From Symbiodinium kawagutii (lineage: Eukaryota; Sar; Dinophyceae; Suessiales; Symbiodiniaceae): a stretch of 64,000 bases of DNA. The notes beneath the pieces were generated by a model. It saw only the letters and a program-made list of their open reading frames with translations. It was not told where the DNA came from and did not search any database. The translations under genes were made by a program, and so were the position numbers. The DNA is taken from NCBI GenBank assembly GCA_009767595.1, contig VSDK01015384.1:318915-382914 (forward strand), in the 5' to 3' direction. Of this stretch, positions 42,723 through 54,049 are shown in pieces; the stretch's first letter is position 1; each line of letters starts with the position of its first letter.

Positions 42723-43376
42723 TCAACAATTCTTGTCCGTATAGGGTACCATTTGCGGCCACATCATCACGCTGCAGGCCCAGTTCTCCAGCGGTTGGAC
42801 CGTGAGTTTGCCTGACTCAAGTGACGATCTGTGTGTGCCGACAGCCACATGGCATCCTTCAGTAGTAACGTATATCCGCCATTGTCCAACCGACCTACCC
42901 AGATTCTTTGCAGGACCATGATATGCCCAGCTGAAGCGCCATCCGTCGAAGCAGTAGTAACAAATCAAGAATTGCGCCTCAGGAACTGTAACGCGATAGT
43001 CCCCAATATGGCACACCGCACATTGGCTCGGAATTGCACGCCCCAAAGTTCCATCATCCTGAATAGAGCAACACTCGCCGTCCTCGGCGCTCAACCGGAG
43101 AGAGGCCCTCCTCGACCCAGCAAATCCTAAAATGCCTTTGGCTGCATTGAAGCCAGCGACGTCCGATACATCTCGCAAATGGTGCGTAGCAGCACTGGCA
43201 AGGTCCTGCCCAGTTGCAAACCAAGCCCACCCAGAGCAGACAATGCCACGAATGCCTGCTTGCATTGCCATATTGATGTAGACACCGGTGTTGTCGCTGA
43301 CAGTGACACCATCAGCACTCTGAACACAGAGGATGTCGATCAAGGTAACAAATAGAATCTTCCACATTAAATGCAT
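42723..43376 (-). CDS. hypothetical Cys-rich protein with possible signal peptide
   Basis: 217 codons, the longest plausible non-repetitive, non-transposon ORF here. The N-terminus (MHLMWKILFVTLIDILCVQS) has a basic residue, a hydrophobic core and a small-residue site near 20-22, as in a secretory signal. The remainder has cysteines at 47, 102, 103, 119, 122, 139, 142, 175, 201 and 217, an even number, including CAVC and CYYC. That fits an extracellular disulphide-rich protein (inference). An acceptor-like GTGTTCAG inside the signal region leaves open that this is an exon and the Met is internal. No family recognised. Confidence 0.5.
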   Translation of the reverse strand: MHLMWKILFVTLIDILCVQSADGVTVSDNTGVYINMAMQAGIRGIVCSGWAWFATGQDLASAATHHLRDVSDVAGFNAAKGILGFAGSRRASLRLSAEDGECCSIQDDGTLGRAIPSQCAVCHIGDYRVTVPEAQFLICYYCFDGWRFSWAYHGPAKNLGRSVGQWRIYVTTEGCHVAVGTHRSSLESGKLTVQPLENWACSVMMWPQMVPYTDKNC

Positions 43377-43539
43377 GAGGAATAAGAGCCGGACAATGCC
43401 AGCCTTCAGACCTGACCTAGCTCGAAGACAATGACCACAAAGTCTATGCCATGGCTCGTCCGCGCGCCCCCATCGGCCCAGGGCACAACAAGGTCAGTCC
43501 GGGAAACTAGAGCCCAAACCTTGCTTGTCAACCAACCAT

Positions 43540-43604
43540 TTGTTGATAGTTTCCAATTAGGGAAAATCAAATATGTTTGAAACCACCAATGAGCTATTAT
43601 TGCT
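43540..43604 (+). mobile_element. F1 right half
   Basis: CCAATTAGGGAAAATCAAAT and GTTTGAAACCACCAA with the left end missing. Confidence 0.55.
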
Positions 43605-43804
43605 GGCTTTCGCCAGCTAATCACTATTACCCAAAGAAAATCCCAATTGGTTACCTAATCATATGGTTAACCCAGCTGAATTGGCTAATCATATTCCCAA
43701 TTATATAGTGATTGACCATGGTTAAGCTGCTTAAGCCACCTAGTTGGCTACCCTCCTAGTTGGCTACCCAGCTTACTTGGCTACCCTCCTCGTTCGCTGC
43801 TCAC

Positions 43805-43889
43805 CTGTGCCCGCTCCTCTCCGCGGCTTCGCGCTTCTCTCCGCGCACCGGGGGCCCCACTGACCTCCAACATCAGCGACCGTCTCGTC
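43805..43889 (-). CDS. coding exon, Arg/Glu-rich
   Basis: Acceptor ACCACCTCGTCAG, donor GCACAG|GTGAGC (near-consensus). The frame reads TRRSLMLEVSGAPGARREAR then SRGEERAQ. Product unknown. Confidence 0.6.
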
Positions 43890-45600
43890 CTGACGAGGTG
43901 GTACAGCAGCAGTGTTGAAGATTGGTGGTTCATGTGACACTAATTCTGTTGATTCAAATTATTGGTGATAAATGTGTTGAATTCATAGCAGTGTTCACCA
44001 ATCTTCAATAATAGCAGTGGTTCATTAATAGCCCATTGATGAATAGTGATTCATCGATAGTGATAATTAACCGTGTTGATCAATCAACACATTATTGGTG
44101 GGGTGATTCATCCATCAATCAGCAGTGAATAATGTGTTTAATTACTAGCAGTGTTCACTAGTGATCACTAATCTCTGGTTATATAATTAGTGATTGAGTG
44201 ATGTGATTAACGAGTTGCTGCATTAATAATGATTAACCGTTGATCATGAAGCAATAATGTGATCATTGACCTTTGATAGTTAGATCGTCAAAAACTAACC
44301 ATTATTGTTGGAGTTGGTGGGGCGGCAGCAATGTTAATGATCATACTGATCATCATTGATATCCTAATTTGACAATCAACGATCACCAAATTAATGATCC
44401 TGATTATAACTCAATATTGGTTAATGTTAATTGATAATGGTGAATGTTAATTATCAATTGACTATAATGATCATTTGATTGATGATTAAATGATTGAGGA
44501 ATGATCATGCATAATTATTCAGCATGAATCATTGATGGATGATCCTGAATCACTGATCATTCTTTAGCATCATCAAAAATGATTGATACCAAGTCATCAG
44601 CAAGAATTCCTCTTGAATATTCTGAATAGTCATCGACAATGGCCACTAATAACTGCGTCGTCATTGGACTAAAAGCTAGCACCGACTTTGCCTAAAATGT
44701 TGAGATGTCATCTACCGGGTTTTCATGATGCTTTGTCCTTACAGATCCGCAAATGTCCCATGCTGCTATCCTCAACAGTCATGCATGCAGTACGGGGTGC
44801 ATACATGCTCCTTCAAAAACAGGACTCATGGTCAAAGATTTGCAAACAAAACAAAACAGCTTCAAATCTTACCATTTTCCAATTTAGTGACAATCCCAAT
44901 GCAAAAAAAACATACCAACACGATTTGATCGACCTTACAATTCAGGGAAAAGTATAGACACCTCTGTTATTGATTCCCCATAGTACAGACCACTATAAAC
45001 CATTGCTCTTGACCATGGGTCAACCACTTCACCCATTGACTACGTGACTACATTACAGTGTAATCACCCACGGGTCAATCAAGTTGAAATCACTCTTTAC
45101 CAATAGCCATTACAATACATTATCCATTGCAAACAATTCACCTCGTAGATTGACCATTTGCTAATATTGGTTAATTACAATCATTTACCATCCTGAATCA
45201 ACCAGAATTAATCGACCAAACACTCTCTTAAACACCAAAAAACATCAGGAACAGTTATATATCAACCAATTTCACCTACTACTAACATCTATGTACAAAC
45301 CATCATTGTCAACCATCATCATCAACCATCAGTATCAGCCATTGTTACTAGCCATTAGTCTTAATCATCATGAAGGTCCATATTGTTTGATCACCATCGT
45401 TAACCATAATTTGATATACACATTTAGACTGTAGGGCAGGTGACTGCCGTAAACAGTCATGAACCATCATGAATCATCATTACCCATCATGATTTCCATA
45501 TGGCAATCTAACATACCAACAAAAAATCCACCATCGACGGATGATTTCCTACAGTTGTCCTAGCAAAATGATGGATTTGGCCAGGGTCTGCAAAGGATTT
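43890..45600. other. no gene seen
   Basis: 43900-44600 is dense in TTGATCATTAAT and AGTGATTCATTGAT words in both orientations; 44600-45540 is plain AT-rich sequence. Confidence 0.55.
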
Positions 45601-45644
45601 CCAAGGTTTTCCTGTGACTTTCCAAGACTTTCCCAGGTTTTCCA

Positions 45645-46420
45645 ATGGTTTTCCACAGTTTTCCAAAATTTTCCAATGACGTTCCAGGGGTTTCCACGGT
45701 TTTCCAAGATCTTCCGATGAATTTCCAAGGGTTTCTCAATGGTTTTCCACAATTTTCCAACGGCTTGCCAGGGGTTGCCAATGGTTTCCACGGTTTTCCA
45801 AGATCTTCCGATGAATTTCCAGTGTTTCTCAATGGTTTTCCACAATTTTCCAACGGCTTGCCAGGGGTTGCCAATGGTTTCCACGGTTTTCCAAGATCTT
45901 CCGATGAACTTCCAGGGTTTCTCAATGGTTTTCCACAATTTTCCAATGGCTTGCCAGGGGTTGCCAATGGTTTCCACGGTTTTCCAAGATCTTCCGATGA
46001 ACTTCCAGGGTTTCTCAATGGTTTTCCACAATTTTCCAATGGCTTGCCAGGGGTTGCCAATGGTTTCCACGGTTTTCCAAAATCTTCCGATGAACTTCCA
46101 GGGTTTCTCAATGGTTTTCCACAATTTTCCAATGGCTTGCCAGGGGTTGCCAATGGTTTCCACGGTTTTCCAAGATCTTCCGATGAACTTCCAGGGTTTC
46201 TCAATGGTTTTCCACAATTTTCCAATGGCTTGCCAGGGGTTGCCAATGGTTTCCACGGTTTTCCAAAATCTTCCGATGAATTTCCAGGGTTTCTCAATGG
46301 TTTTCCACAATTTTCCAATGGCTTGCCAGGGGTTGCCAATGGTTTCCACGGTTTTCCAAAAAATTTCCATGAATTTCCAGGGTTTCTCAATGGTTTTCCA
46401 CAATTTTTCAAGATTTTCCC
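45645..46420. repeat. 93-bp minisatellite, eight copies
   Basis: CTTCCGATGA recurs at 45711, 45805, 45898, 45991, 46084, 46177 and 46270, i.e. every 93 bp (one 94). Built from TTTTCCA subrepeats. Because 93 is a multiple of three, several frames on both strands stay open for 259-315 codons. It lies downstream of the exon at 46463-46532 on the minus strand. Confidence 0.95.
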
Positions 46421-46462
46421 CTGACTTTCATGGTTTTTCCACCGCCCAATGTGCCACCTCAC

Positions 46463-46532
46463 CAGCGCCCCTACAGTTGGTCGCCTCCGGGGCCACTTCG
46501 GACGCATGTTCCGACTCTGAGCAGCTGTGCGC
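46463..46532 (-). CDS. coding exon, ESEH/EVAP type
   Basis: Acceptor ACCATCCGCAG, donor GCGCTG|GTGAGG. The frame reads AHSCSESEHASEVAPEATNC then RGA. The exon at 48667-48752 has a related peptide and the same donor context, so the two are probably duplicated exons. Plus strand also open. Confidence 0.55.
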
Positions 46533-47020
46533 CTGCGGATGGTTTCGAGGGGGGGCAGGGAAGTGGTGAATCACTTAATGATTTTTACGAGTGGTGTAAC
46601 AAACCATCAACTGTCATCAACCATCAAATCTGAAGGTACCGCTTAACAATGATGAATTGATGGTATATCAGTGATCAATACAGGTGAATTGACAACCAAA
46701 TAAGGGACTCATGTTTGACCAACTACCATCAACTATCATTCACATCCCAAGGACTTGGTATAATCACAAACACATGGCTACAGCAATAATGTCAGCCGTT
46801 AATTTAGATTCAGATTATGTTTAACATTCGGCTTGACAATAAAGGCTACACCAATCATTTGCAGTTTACTTAATAAAACAACGTAAATATAGTACTGATT
46901 GTTGTGGCCAGGGCATCGATAATGATAAAAGCCATTCTGAATGATTTATAGCCGCCATTGTTGTCATTAGCCCTGAATTGCCATGATTAGAAAATCACAA
47001 GCAGTTGTAACGAACCACCT
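46533..47020. other. no gene seen
   Basis: AT-rich intron-like sequence. Confidence 0.5.
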
Positions 47021-47134
47021 CTTGGTGGCTTTTAGATCCCTTACTAAAAGTCTAACTTTTAGTGGCTATATGATAAATCAATCATATCCCAAAAAGCCGA
47101 ACAAAAGCTAAGGTAGTAGCTGTAATCCACCCAG
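47021..47134 (+). mobile_element. F5 element (short form)
   Basis: CTTGGTGGCTTTTAGATCCC, TCTAACTTTTAGTGGCTATA, AATCAATCATATCCCAAAAA, then TAGCTGTAATCCACCCAG. Confidence 0.85.
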
Positions 47135-47214
47135 ACCAATCAGCACTCTTTAACCAGTTGTTCTGGATACCCAGTGGCTCACCAATAAGAACCCACAACT
47201 TTGGGATGTGAAAC

Positions 47215-47272
47215 AAATGCAGGGGGCTTGACTCCATCGGTTGGAGGCTTGGCCGTTGCAGCTCTGAGATGG
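47215..47272 (-). CDS. putative exon, Ala/Pro-rich
   Basis: Acceptor CAACCAATACCAG, donor CATTT|GTTTCAC; one leading base and 19 codons, HLRAATAKPPTDGVKPPAF. Another frame (ISELQRPSLQPMESSPLHLF) is open. Product unknown. Confidence 0.45.
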
Positions 47273-47319
47273 CTGGTATTGGTTGCTCGAAGCTGCAGGA
47301 TATCACTCAAAATCACATA

Positions 47320-47433
47320 CTGGTTGGTGGTTGAACCACCCCGTCATGAAAAATATAAAAATATGCTTGTCAACCAACCAGTTGTTAATAATCACTAGGG
47401 ACAAAATGAAAAATGTTTCAAACCACCAACCGG
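47320..47433 (+). mobile_element. F1 element with TA duplication
   Basis: TA|CTGGTTGGTGGTTGAAC to CAAACCACCAACCGG|TA; a short AAATATAA insertion in the core. Confidence 0.85.
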
Positions 47434-48340
47434 TATACATATGCTGCTCATAAAATCCACCATACCATCCATACCAGGCTATTGGCACAGGTTGTCTGGA
47501 GCAAACACATGGATTTGCCAAGGATCACCCAGCACATTCAGAAAAACCTGATGTCTGAGCTCTGACCCCTCCAAATCGGAGTATAGAAATTGTTGGCCGG
47601 CAGTTTTCTGACGCCCATGACATCATGAGGTCACCAAACGATGCTACCCAACCAGCTTGGTTCAGGGCCTCCATATAGGCTTTGGGCATAGCCAAAACCG
47701 GTCGATTCGGATGAGTTTTTTAGGGCCTATGATTGTTGGTAAGGGAACCGCCAAATCTCGGACACAACTGTGCTCATATCCAAGGACCACGCTCTCTCCC
47801 TGTCTTTTACCCAACAACATTGAACAACATACCCCGCCGAAGCACACCCTGCATTTGAAATCAAATGGTGTGCAGCATCTTGAACAGGTTTTGTTTTCCA
47901 ACAAACATGCAAATAACGAGGCACACACACACATGTATGTGATGTGGATGCATTATTCACATACATATATATATATATAAATATCATGCATATATACATA
48001 CATTGTCAGTGAATTTGTACTCAAAAAAAAAGAAAAAAAAAGAGAGAAAGAGAGAGAGAGAGAGACTGTCATAGCAACGTAGCAACGTGGATACCAGGTA
48101 TACGGGGCAATTATCTGCAATTATGTTCTTAAAGTGAACGTGCCCAAAAAAACTATATAACAAACATCGTATTACTATAGCTAGCATATCCGGTCATTGA
48201 TCCTTAGTTACTATGTCCCTTGATATTTACCATTGGTCGCCAACCAATAGCGAGCTTAAGTATTATTAAGCCGTTAAGGTTGATCATTAGGATTGATAGA
48301 CCATTCAGGTTAATAATGCAATCCCTTAACCAGCCAAATA
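47434..48340. other. no confident gene
   Basis: A 107-codon plus frame (47657-47980) overlaps a 90-codon minus frame; neither is supported. Purine-rich GAGAGA/AAAAG tract at 48023-48066. Confidence 0.45.
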
Positions 48341-48428
48341 CCCTCTGGTGAACTAACATAGCTGGCTGAAAATCCACCATCTCAACGGTTGTTTTCCCAC
48401 ATTTTTCCCATGTCGGTTCACCAGAGGA
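48341..48428. mobile_element. F6 inverted-repeat element
   Basis: CCCTCTGGTGAACTAACATA and CGGTTCACCAGAGG are the ends; compare 58772-58878. Confidence 0.65.
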
Positions 48429-48666
48429 TAGCCATTCACCCAGTAGGGTCGATTCTCAGGATAAAAAAGCCGTTCTAACAAAACTATATCCCTTAACCAG
48501 CCAGCTAACCATTATTTGTCATTACTCTTAATAAAATGTACCACTATCAGGTTTATCAGTATCCCTTATCATTAATCATTAATTATCATTCATCTTAAGG
48601 TCATTGGTTCATCTAGGGCCCTCTTGTTAACCAGTAACCACTGGTGGCCACTTCACCAATCCTCAC

Positions 48667-48752
48667 AGCCCCTGCCAGGTCGCCAGCACCCGGCGCCACC
48701 TCGGCCTGCGGCAGATGCTCAGACTCGGAGCTGGGCTCAGCAGCTGCCTGAG
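48667..48752 (-). CDS. coding exon, ESEH/EVAP type
   Basis: Acceptor TTGCTGGATCTCAG, donor GGGGCT|GTGAGG. The frame reads QAAAEPSSESEHLPQAEVAP then GAGDLAGA. Shares S-x-ESEH and EVAP with 46463-46532. Probably a disordered acidic-Pro segment. Product unknown. Confidence 0.6.
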
Positions 48753-50470
48753 CTGAGATCCAGCAACGTGGCGGTTCAGAGCCAGGCAGAGGGGACCCCG
48801 AAGCTAAATAAGTGGTTAATCGAATGATTAAACAGTAATTAAGCTTTATTAATGGTTAATCATTGTAAATAAGTGGTTTAATAACGCTTTATTGTTACTA
48901 CTGAATGATTAAACTATAGCTATAATTATTTGAACAGCTAAGTTACTGCAAATAAGTGGTTAATCGAATGATGAAACTGTTAATTGCAGTCATTAAGCTT
49001 TATTAATGGTTAGTTAGTGTAAGCAATACTCAGTGGCGAGTAACTGTTGATTATTACTACTGAATGATTAAACTATAGCTATAATCATTTAAGCAGCTAA
49101 GCTGGAATAAATTATTGCTGGTTAATAACTGTTTATGATTTATTACTACTGAATGAGTAACAATCGGAGGATAACTAGGAGTGCCCCCCAACTTAAAGAA
49201 ACCACCACAACGACCCACCATAAATTGCACACAATTCATAAAGTGCGGTGACCTACCATCTAATCCAAGGGGCTTATCAAGTGAGAGCAGGATCTCACAA
49301 GTTAGTTGATTGGTCATGGCTCACTATAGGCTGTAGAAGAGCTTCGTTGATGTTATTGCAAATCCCGCAGCTTCACTGATTCTTTTTTTTTCTGGTGGAG
49401 AGCCCAGATTTTTTATTTGTGCTAGCTGCTATTGGTCTATTTTTTTAAATTGTTTTCTTGAGTGCTGGCTCTTGAACATATATTGCTGCTTCATTATCAG
49501 CGAGTGTTGTTTGTGCAATGTCAAGAGCAAATATGGGTTATGTGTTGGTTCCTGTTTGTTTTTGATAGTCAGTGATTGGATTCATTGGAGACATACAATA
49601 AACACAAACGCACATGTCCAAAATAAGAATGGCTACATATGTTAGTACATTGATCATTTATCTGCCTATCTCATTACACTGCACCTCACAAACAACTTGT
49701 ATCAAATGAAAAAACACTCGACTCATATCCAAGACTGATGAATATAATATAATCATTAATTACGCCAACTTGGCATATAAAGAACATATATGTGTGTACA
49801 ACAATATGTATATACAGTATATACACATCAAAGAAAATCCAAATGATATCAGATTATGGCAAAAAAACTATATCAACTTGACTGAAGGTAAAACAACAAC
49901 CACTGGAGGTACTTCCGAAAGCGATGCTGTCCGGTTTACCAATCAGGGCATACTATGATTTGGAGCCGGAAGAAGGGCACCCCAAACGCCGGAGAGCGAT
50001 GTGGCGCGGAATCATTCAAAAAATCTACTCTTTCAGCGGTCGCAACCACTAAGCGTGTCATCCTCAACCCTTCCTTGACTATGGAACAGAGATTTGATCC
50101 TCATCGAAAACTACTATGTTAATTTGACATTGATCCAAAATAGTTGATTTTGCTCATGTCTGTTTGGTCTCACCAGCTGTCATGTCACTCGTGCCATGGC
50201 AAATCTTGAATGCCGTCATCTTTGGAAAGGATCAGAATGTAATGCGACAGAACATCAGGCTGAGAAAGTTATTCAGATGTATGTTCAGCTGCCTCATCAA
50301 CAATTTTCCTCAACCATTTCCTAGACCTCCGAAACCGAATGACCAAACATTATGAACTAACAGTTTCAAGTACAACCATTTACAACATTAAGATCACTGA
50401 CCTATGAATTAACTAGCCAGTGTTCATCACCAACTTAGGATGACCTAATCACTAGGCAGCCCACTGGCAC
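48753..50470. other. no confident gene
   Basis: 48820-49160 repeats AAGTGGTTAATCGAATGATT words; 49380-50160 is AT-rich without splice-bounded islands. Confidence 0.5.
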
Positions 50471-50562
50471 CAAATCCACACGGCTTGGGGCCACGGGCTG
50501 CATCCTGGGAGACTTCTTGCAATGGCTGCTCCGTTGCGCCCTGACTTTCCGCGGCATGAACC
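50471..50562 (-). CDS. coding exon, basic, unknown protein
   Basis: Acceptor GGTCCTGCGCAG, donor GATTTG|GTGCCA. The frame reads FMPRKVRAQRSSHCKKSPRM then QPVAPSRVDL. A second frame (GKSGRNGAAIARSLPGCSPW) is open. Product unknown. Confidence 0.6.
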
Positions 50563-50808
50563 CTGCGCAGGACCTTCGAAACATTTCACCTTTCGCCCCC
50601 GATCCTTTCGGGGATAAGCATAGGGAATCCACAGGTATGCTTGCATGATCTTGCAAATAAATCCTCACGTAGTACCTGGTAACTTTTCCATGGTTACAGG
50701 GGTCATTGGCTATCTTATACTAGTTATAACCATGGTTGTATCATGTTATTTCTCAGATATCACCCCAGCATCCAAGTGATACATCGCCATTGCGTTCTTC
50801 ATCAGAAC

Positions 50809-50844
50809 CATTCAGTGCGGGGCATACCCAAATTCATAGTCTGC
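50809..50844 (-). CDS. putative exon joined across an F4 intron
   Basis: After CTTGTAG; its first base completes the AG left by 50993-51222 as Arg, then QTMNLGMPRTE and TG at |GTTCTG. Frame continuity is the main support. Confidence 0.55.
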
Positions 50845-50992
50845 CTACAAGCTGCGGCCTCCAACCACTTTGAAGTTTGTTTACAACTTACAACTGACTT
50901 AACCACCTATAAGCTGGTTTATAACAAACTTACCTAGGGTTAACTACCAGTTATAGGGCTTCGTCACACAAAAATAACTGCTGGGGGCCCAC
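50845..50992 (-). mobile_element. F4 introner-like element forming an intron
   Basis: 148 bp, minus strand TGCAG|GTGGGCCCCCAGCAG to GGCCGCAGCTTGTAG|GCAG. Here the GT is exactly the first two bases after the AAG/CAG of the F4 end. The acceptor-side TIR is eroded (GGCCGCAGCTTG for GGCCCACCTTG). Confidence 0.7.
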
Positions 50993-51222
50993 CTGCAGTA
51001 CTCAAGACACGGCACCTCGTCATACTTCTCTACGTCAGGAAAGGTCACGTCTTCTCCGTCAACGCGCTCCGCTTCAACTTGAAGCTCCTGGTGACGCGGC
51101 GGAGCGAACTTGTCATATGGCTCGTCATAGGCAACCATCCAAAACAGCAGTAGTTCAGCANNNNNNNNNNNNNNNNNNNNNNNNNNNNNNNNNNNNNNNT
51201 TCAGCAGGGGCATTATAGGGTG
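50993..51222 (-). CDS. coding exon spanning an assembly gap
   Basis: On the minus strand the frame after the gap reads AELLLFWMVAYDEPYDKFAP, PRHQELQVEAERVDGEDVTF and ends PDVEKYDEVPCLEYC with AG at |GTGGGCC. The quality of this reading, with near-continuous charged residues, is among the best in the window. The upstream limit uses acceptor GCTGTGGGTCAG beyond the gap, which assumes the gap is spurious. Acidic, soluble; family not recognised. Confidence 0.7.
51161..51199. other. 39-base run of N (assembly gap)
   Basis: Both flanks carry TTCAGCA (51154-51160 and 51200-51206), as expected if two contig ends overlap by seven bases. Confidence 0.95.
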
Positions 51223-51508
51223 CTGACCCACAGCAATATTGGCAAATAGTTTGTAGATGAATTCAGTTGAATGTCAAGTTTCTACTCTGGATACGAATAC
51301 TTGAGTTAAAAAAGCATGCACTCACCACAACATGTTGCTCACCACCAACTGAGAATGTCCCAACAAATCCACGGCTGAAAATACCCTGAATCAGATTCGC
51401 ATACCCTGGATTAATCAAAGTGTCAACGATCGTTTTGGTTCATTATTCTTAATCACCATGATGTAAATTTGAATCATTGTTCAACCACTACATATATAAC
51501 ACCTAAAT

Positions 51509-51607
51509 TTGGTTGGTGGTGATAACCCCTCCGAACAAAATATTAGTAAATCAATCATCCTAAATATCAGGGGACCTCTATCATGCTTAAAACGACCCGC
51601 CAACCAG
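51509..51607 (+). mobile_element. F1 element, diverged
   Basis: TTGGTTGGTGGTGATAACCC to AAACGACCCGCCAACCAG. Confidence 0.65.
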
Positions 51608-51827
51608 TAGTATATACGGAATGTGTATTCATATTTGCAATTTAGTAGCTTGGACATCTTGATACATGTAGTAATATAGTTGCGGAGATGTTTGTTTAAA
51701 CGTGTTAAGAACATAAACAATCAAACTACACGTGTATATATATATATATATATGAATCCGATAGTTTTCAATCATGATGTATTGTGATGTATTATGAAAT
51801 ACAAAAGAATTGAATCAATACCTATAT

Positions 51828-52060
51828 GGTGGTTTCTCAAAATAGGGGTACCCCCCAAATCATCCATTATCAATCATTTAGAGTAATAACATCACTGTGT
51901 AATAGTAATTTATACCCTTACATATTCATCATTTACAGTAATAAACCAACCATCGTAGTTGGTATATCTCCTATTCTTGCTTACAATCCCCTTGTTAATT
52001 ACCATGACCAACCACTATAAACCAACCTTTTTGGGGGGTCCCCTATCTTTAAGAAACCAC
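51828..52060. mobile_element. F2 element, extended form
   Basis: GGTGGTTTCTCAAAATAGGG, ATCATCCATTATCAATCATT, a core with GTAGTTGGTATATCTCCTAT and ACCATGACCAACCACTATAA, then CCCCTATCTTTAAGAAACCA. The core is shared with 30682-30860. Confidence 0.75.
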
Positions 52061-52091
52061 GACAACGACCCATCTCGCCATCCATCCCAAC

Positions 52092-52227
52092 CCTGTGGTC
52101 CCCTTGGTCCGCCACCAGTCCTGCACGCTTGACCCACCCATGACATCCTCCGCTAGCGCAGCATCGGCAGGTGCCACATCCGGAGGCGGAAGGGTCCTCG
52201 GGCCAATGCGGAAGTGAAGGGGTGGTG
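52092..52227 (-). CDS. coding exon with VMGGSS motif
   Basis: After CTGGCGGAG the frame reads PPLHFRIGPRTLPPPDVAPA, DAALAEDVMGGSS, then VQDWWRTKGTT, ending ACAGG|GTTGGG. The EDVMGGSS part resembles the plus-strand exon at 56426-56532 (DEVMGGSS), and DVAPA recalls the EVAP exons. Other frames are open over part of the island (LAEHHPFTSALARGPFRLRM). Confidence 0.55.
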
Positions 52228-53666
52228 CTCCGCCAGGGGGTCAGTGGATGAGCAAAGCTCAGGTCTTGATTTGAATGGTTCATGATAGGGCAACCATGTT
52301 TTTTTCATGTTTTTTTTCTTTGGCTAACTAAGCATGGTTAGTTCTTAGCTATCTAATGGGATTTTCTATGGTCAATAGTAGTTGATTATAGGATTAAAAA
52401 TATAATGGTTAGTAATAGGGAAAATGAGGCTGATAGTGGTTGTATGGTGGTTGTACAGGACATTATGATATTTAACAATAGGGAAACCATGTTTGTTTCA
52501 TGGTCTTTCTATGGTGAACTATTGTCAACAATGTTACCATAATCACCAACAATAAGATTTGGTCTGTGACATTTCTTGCTAGCTGAGTCTATGACTAATT
52601 TGTTGATAAAGTTGCTAGTTGATTAGTTTGATTATGAGCAAAGCTAAGCTGGAAAATTGTTTGCTAATTGAGTATATGACTAGTTGATCAGTAAACAATA
52701 TTCATTGCAGCTGAGTGCTTCCTAGTTTACAGCAAATAACTGCGCATTGAGGAGTAACACAGAGGATAATAAGACTTTGTAGTGGGAGGCATGACTGATA
52801 TTCAATGAGATCATGTCTCAATAGCTGGGAACATCCATGAACAATACTATCGTTGGAGTTGGCGAATGCAACAATATTTTGACACCAATGGATTCGCCTA
52901 ATCGGGGAAGTTATCACAATATTCAAGTACCACGGTGCATGGATAGATGGTATACCCTTTTTTCAGGACTCCGCACAACTATGAAACATATATCATGGAC
53001 GAACATATTCTCATAAAGGCATGTGCATGTGTATGTACTGTATGTATATATCTGAGCCTGTGAAAAAAAATCCTTCTATGTTATCTATCCCTATGTTTGA
53101 AAACATTCATCGTGAAGGGTGTGCCATGTATAAACGTGTAAACCTCCACATCAAATGGAAATGTCCTCTGCTTGGGTATTGATAATGCCACCAGTTCGGT
53201 CAGTAGTGCTCAATATTGACAAAGCCAAACAAGTAGATGCCTATGTATCACATATCTTGTTCTTGTTTAGATTGATCGCTGGATAGATCCATAGATTAGT
53301 TGAACAACACTGGTATCTGAAGTGCCAGAGTACCCCAACAAAAGCAACAAGAACGTATGAGGATGCTTGGGGGACAGCAAAAATGACTAATATAGAGCCT
53401 AGCAATCCTAAAAAATTCAAAGATGGGTCCTGGGATATGCCATTTCCTTGTTCGACGCCTACAGTAGGATTTTGCGGCTCATTTTGGGTCCATGCTAGTT
53501 GTTCACTTATTCGTGGCTTTTATAAACTCGATTTCACTATATATCTGATATTGATATGATATTCCCTTGTTCAGATATGATATTTTCTACATGGGTATGT
53601 TCCTGGGATATGATATTCCCTTGTTCGCATGTGCCAACAAACCCTTCTGCTCCGTTCTCCCCTCAG
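52228..53666. other. gene-free interval between opposite-strand exon sets
   Basis: About 1.4 kb without a credible exon. Exon candidates to the left read minus and most to the right read plus. Near its right end GATATGATATTCCCTTGTTC is repeated (about 53553, 53608, weaker at 53431). A possible divergent promoter region, by inference only. Confidence 0.4.
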
Positions 53667-53747
53667 CACATTTTAGAAAGACATATGATAGATGGACACC
53701 CTCGGCTCCGAATCGTTCCCTTCCACAAGTCCAGTTGTTTCTGGTTG
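53667..53747 (+). CDS. coding exon on the plus strand
   Basis: Very good acceptor (CTGCTCCGTTCTCCCCTCAG), 27 whole codons reading HILERHMIDGHPRLRIVPFH then KSSCFWL, donor TTG|GTATCA. If not spliced the frame stops ten codons on. Family not recognised. Confidence 0.6.
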
Positions 53748-54049
53748 GTATCACCATTGAGCACCCATGCAGCATAGATAGTTGGTTTCATATTACCCCT
53801 GATTGTCCATTATACCACATCAAGTCAGTAACGATTCACTATCACAAAACAAAACGGAGGACAACCACCGTCCTTAATCATCATCATATGATAAAACTAT
53901 CATTGACCAAAAGAAACCGTTATTAACCACTGCCATAAACAATAACAAAAGTCATCCTTATGAAACCACCACTAATACCCAAACGGTAGGGAAATGTTTG
54001 AATGTTGAAAGCCACCAACTATCGCTCGTACTTTTTGAAGTCGCGCCAG

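Noticed and set aside
45549..46569. Four overlapping ORFs of 259-315 codons as proteins
   Set aside because: They are frames of a 93-bp minisatellite whose length is divisible by three; several are equally open.
46438..46640. Plus-strand ORF of 67 codons, Pro-rich
   Set aside because: The minus strand has better splice sites and a paralogous exon at 48667-48752.
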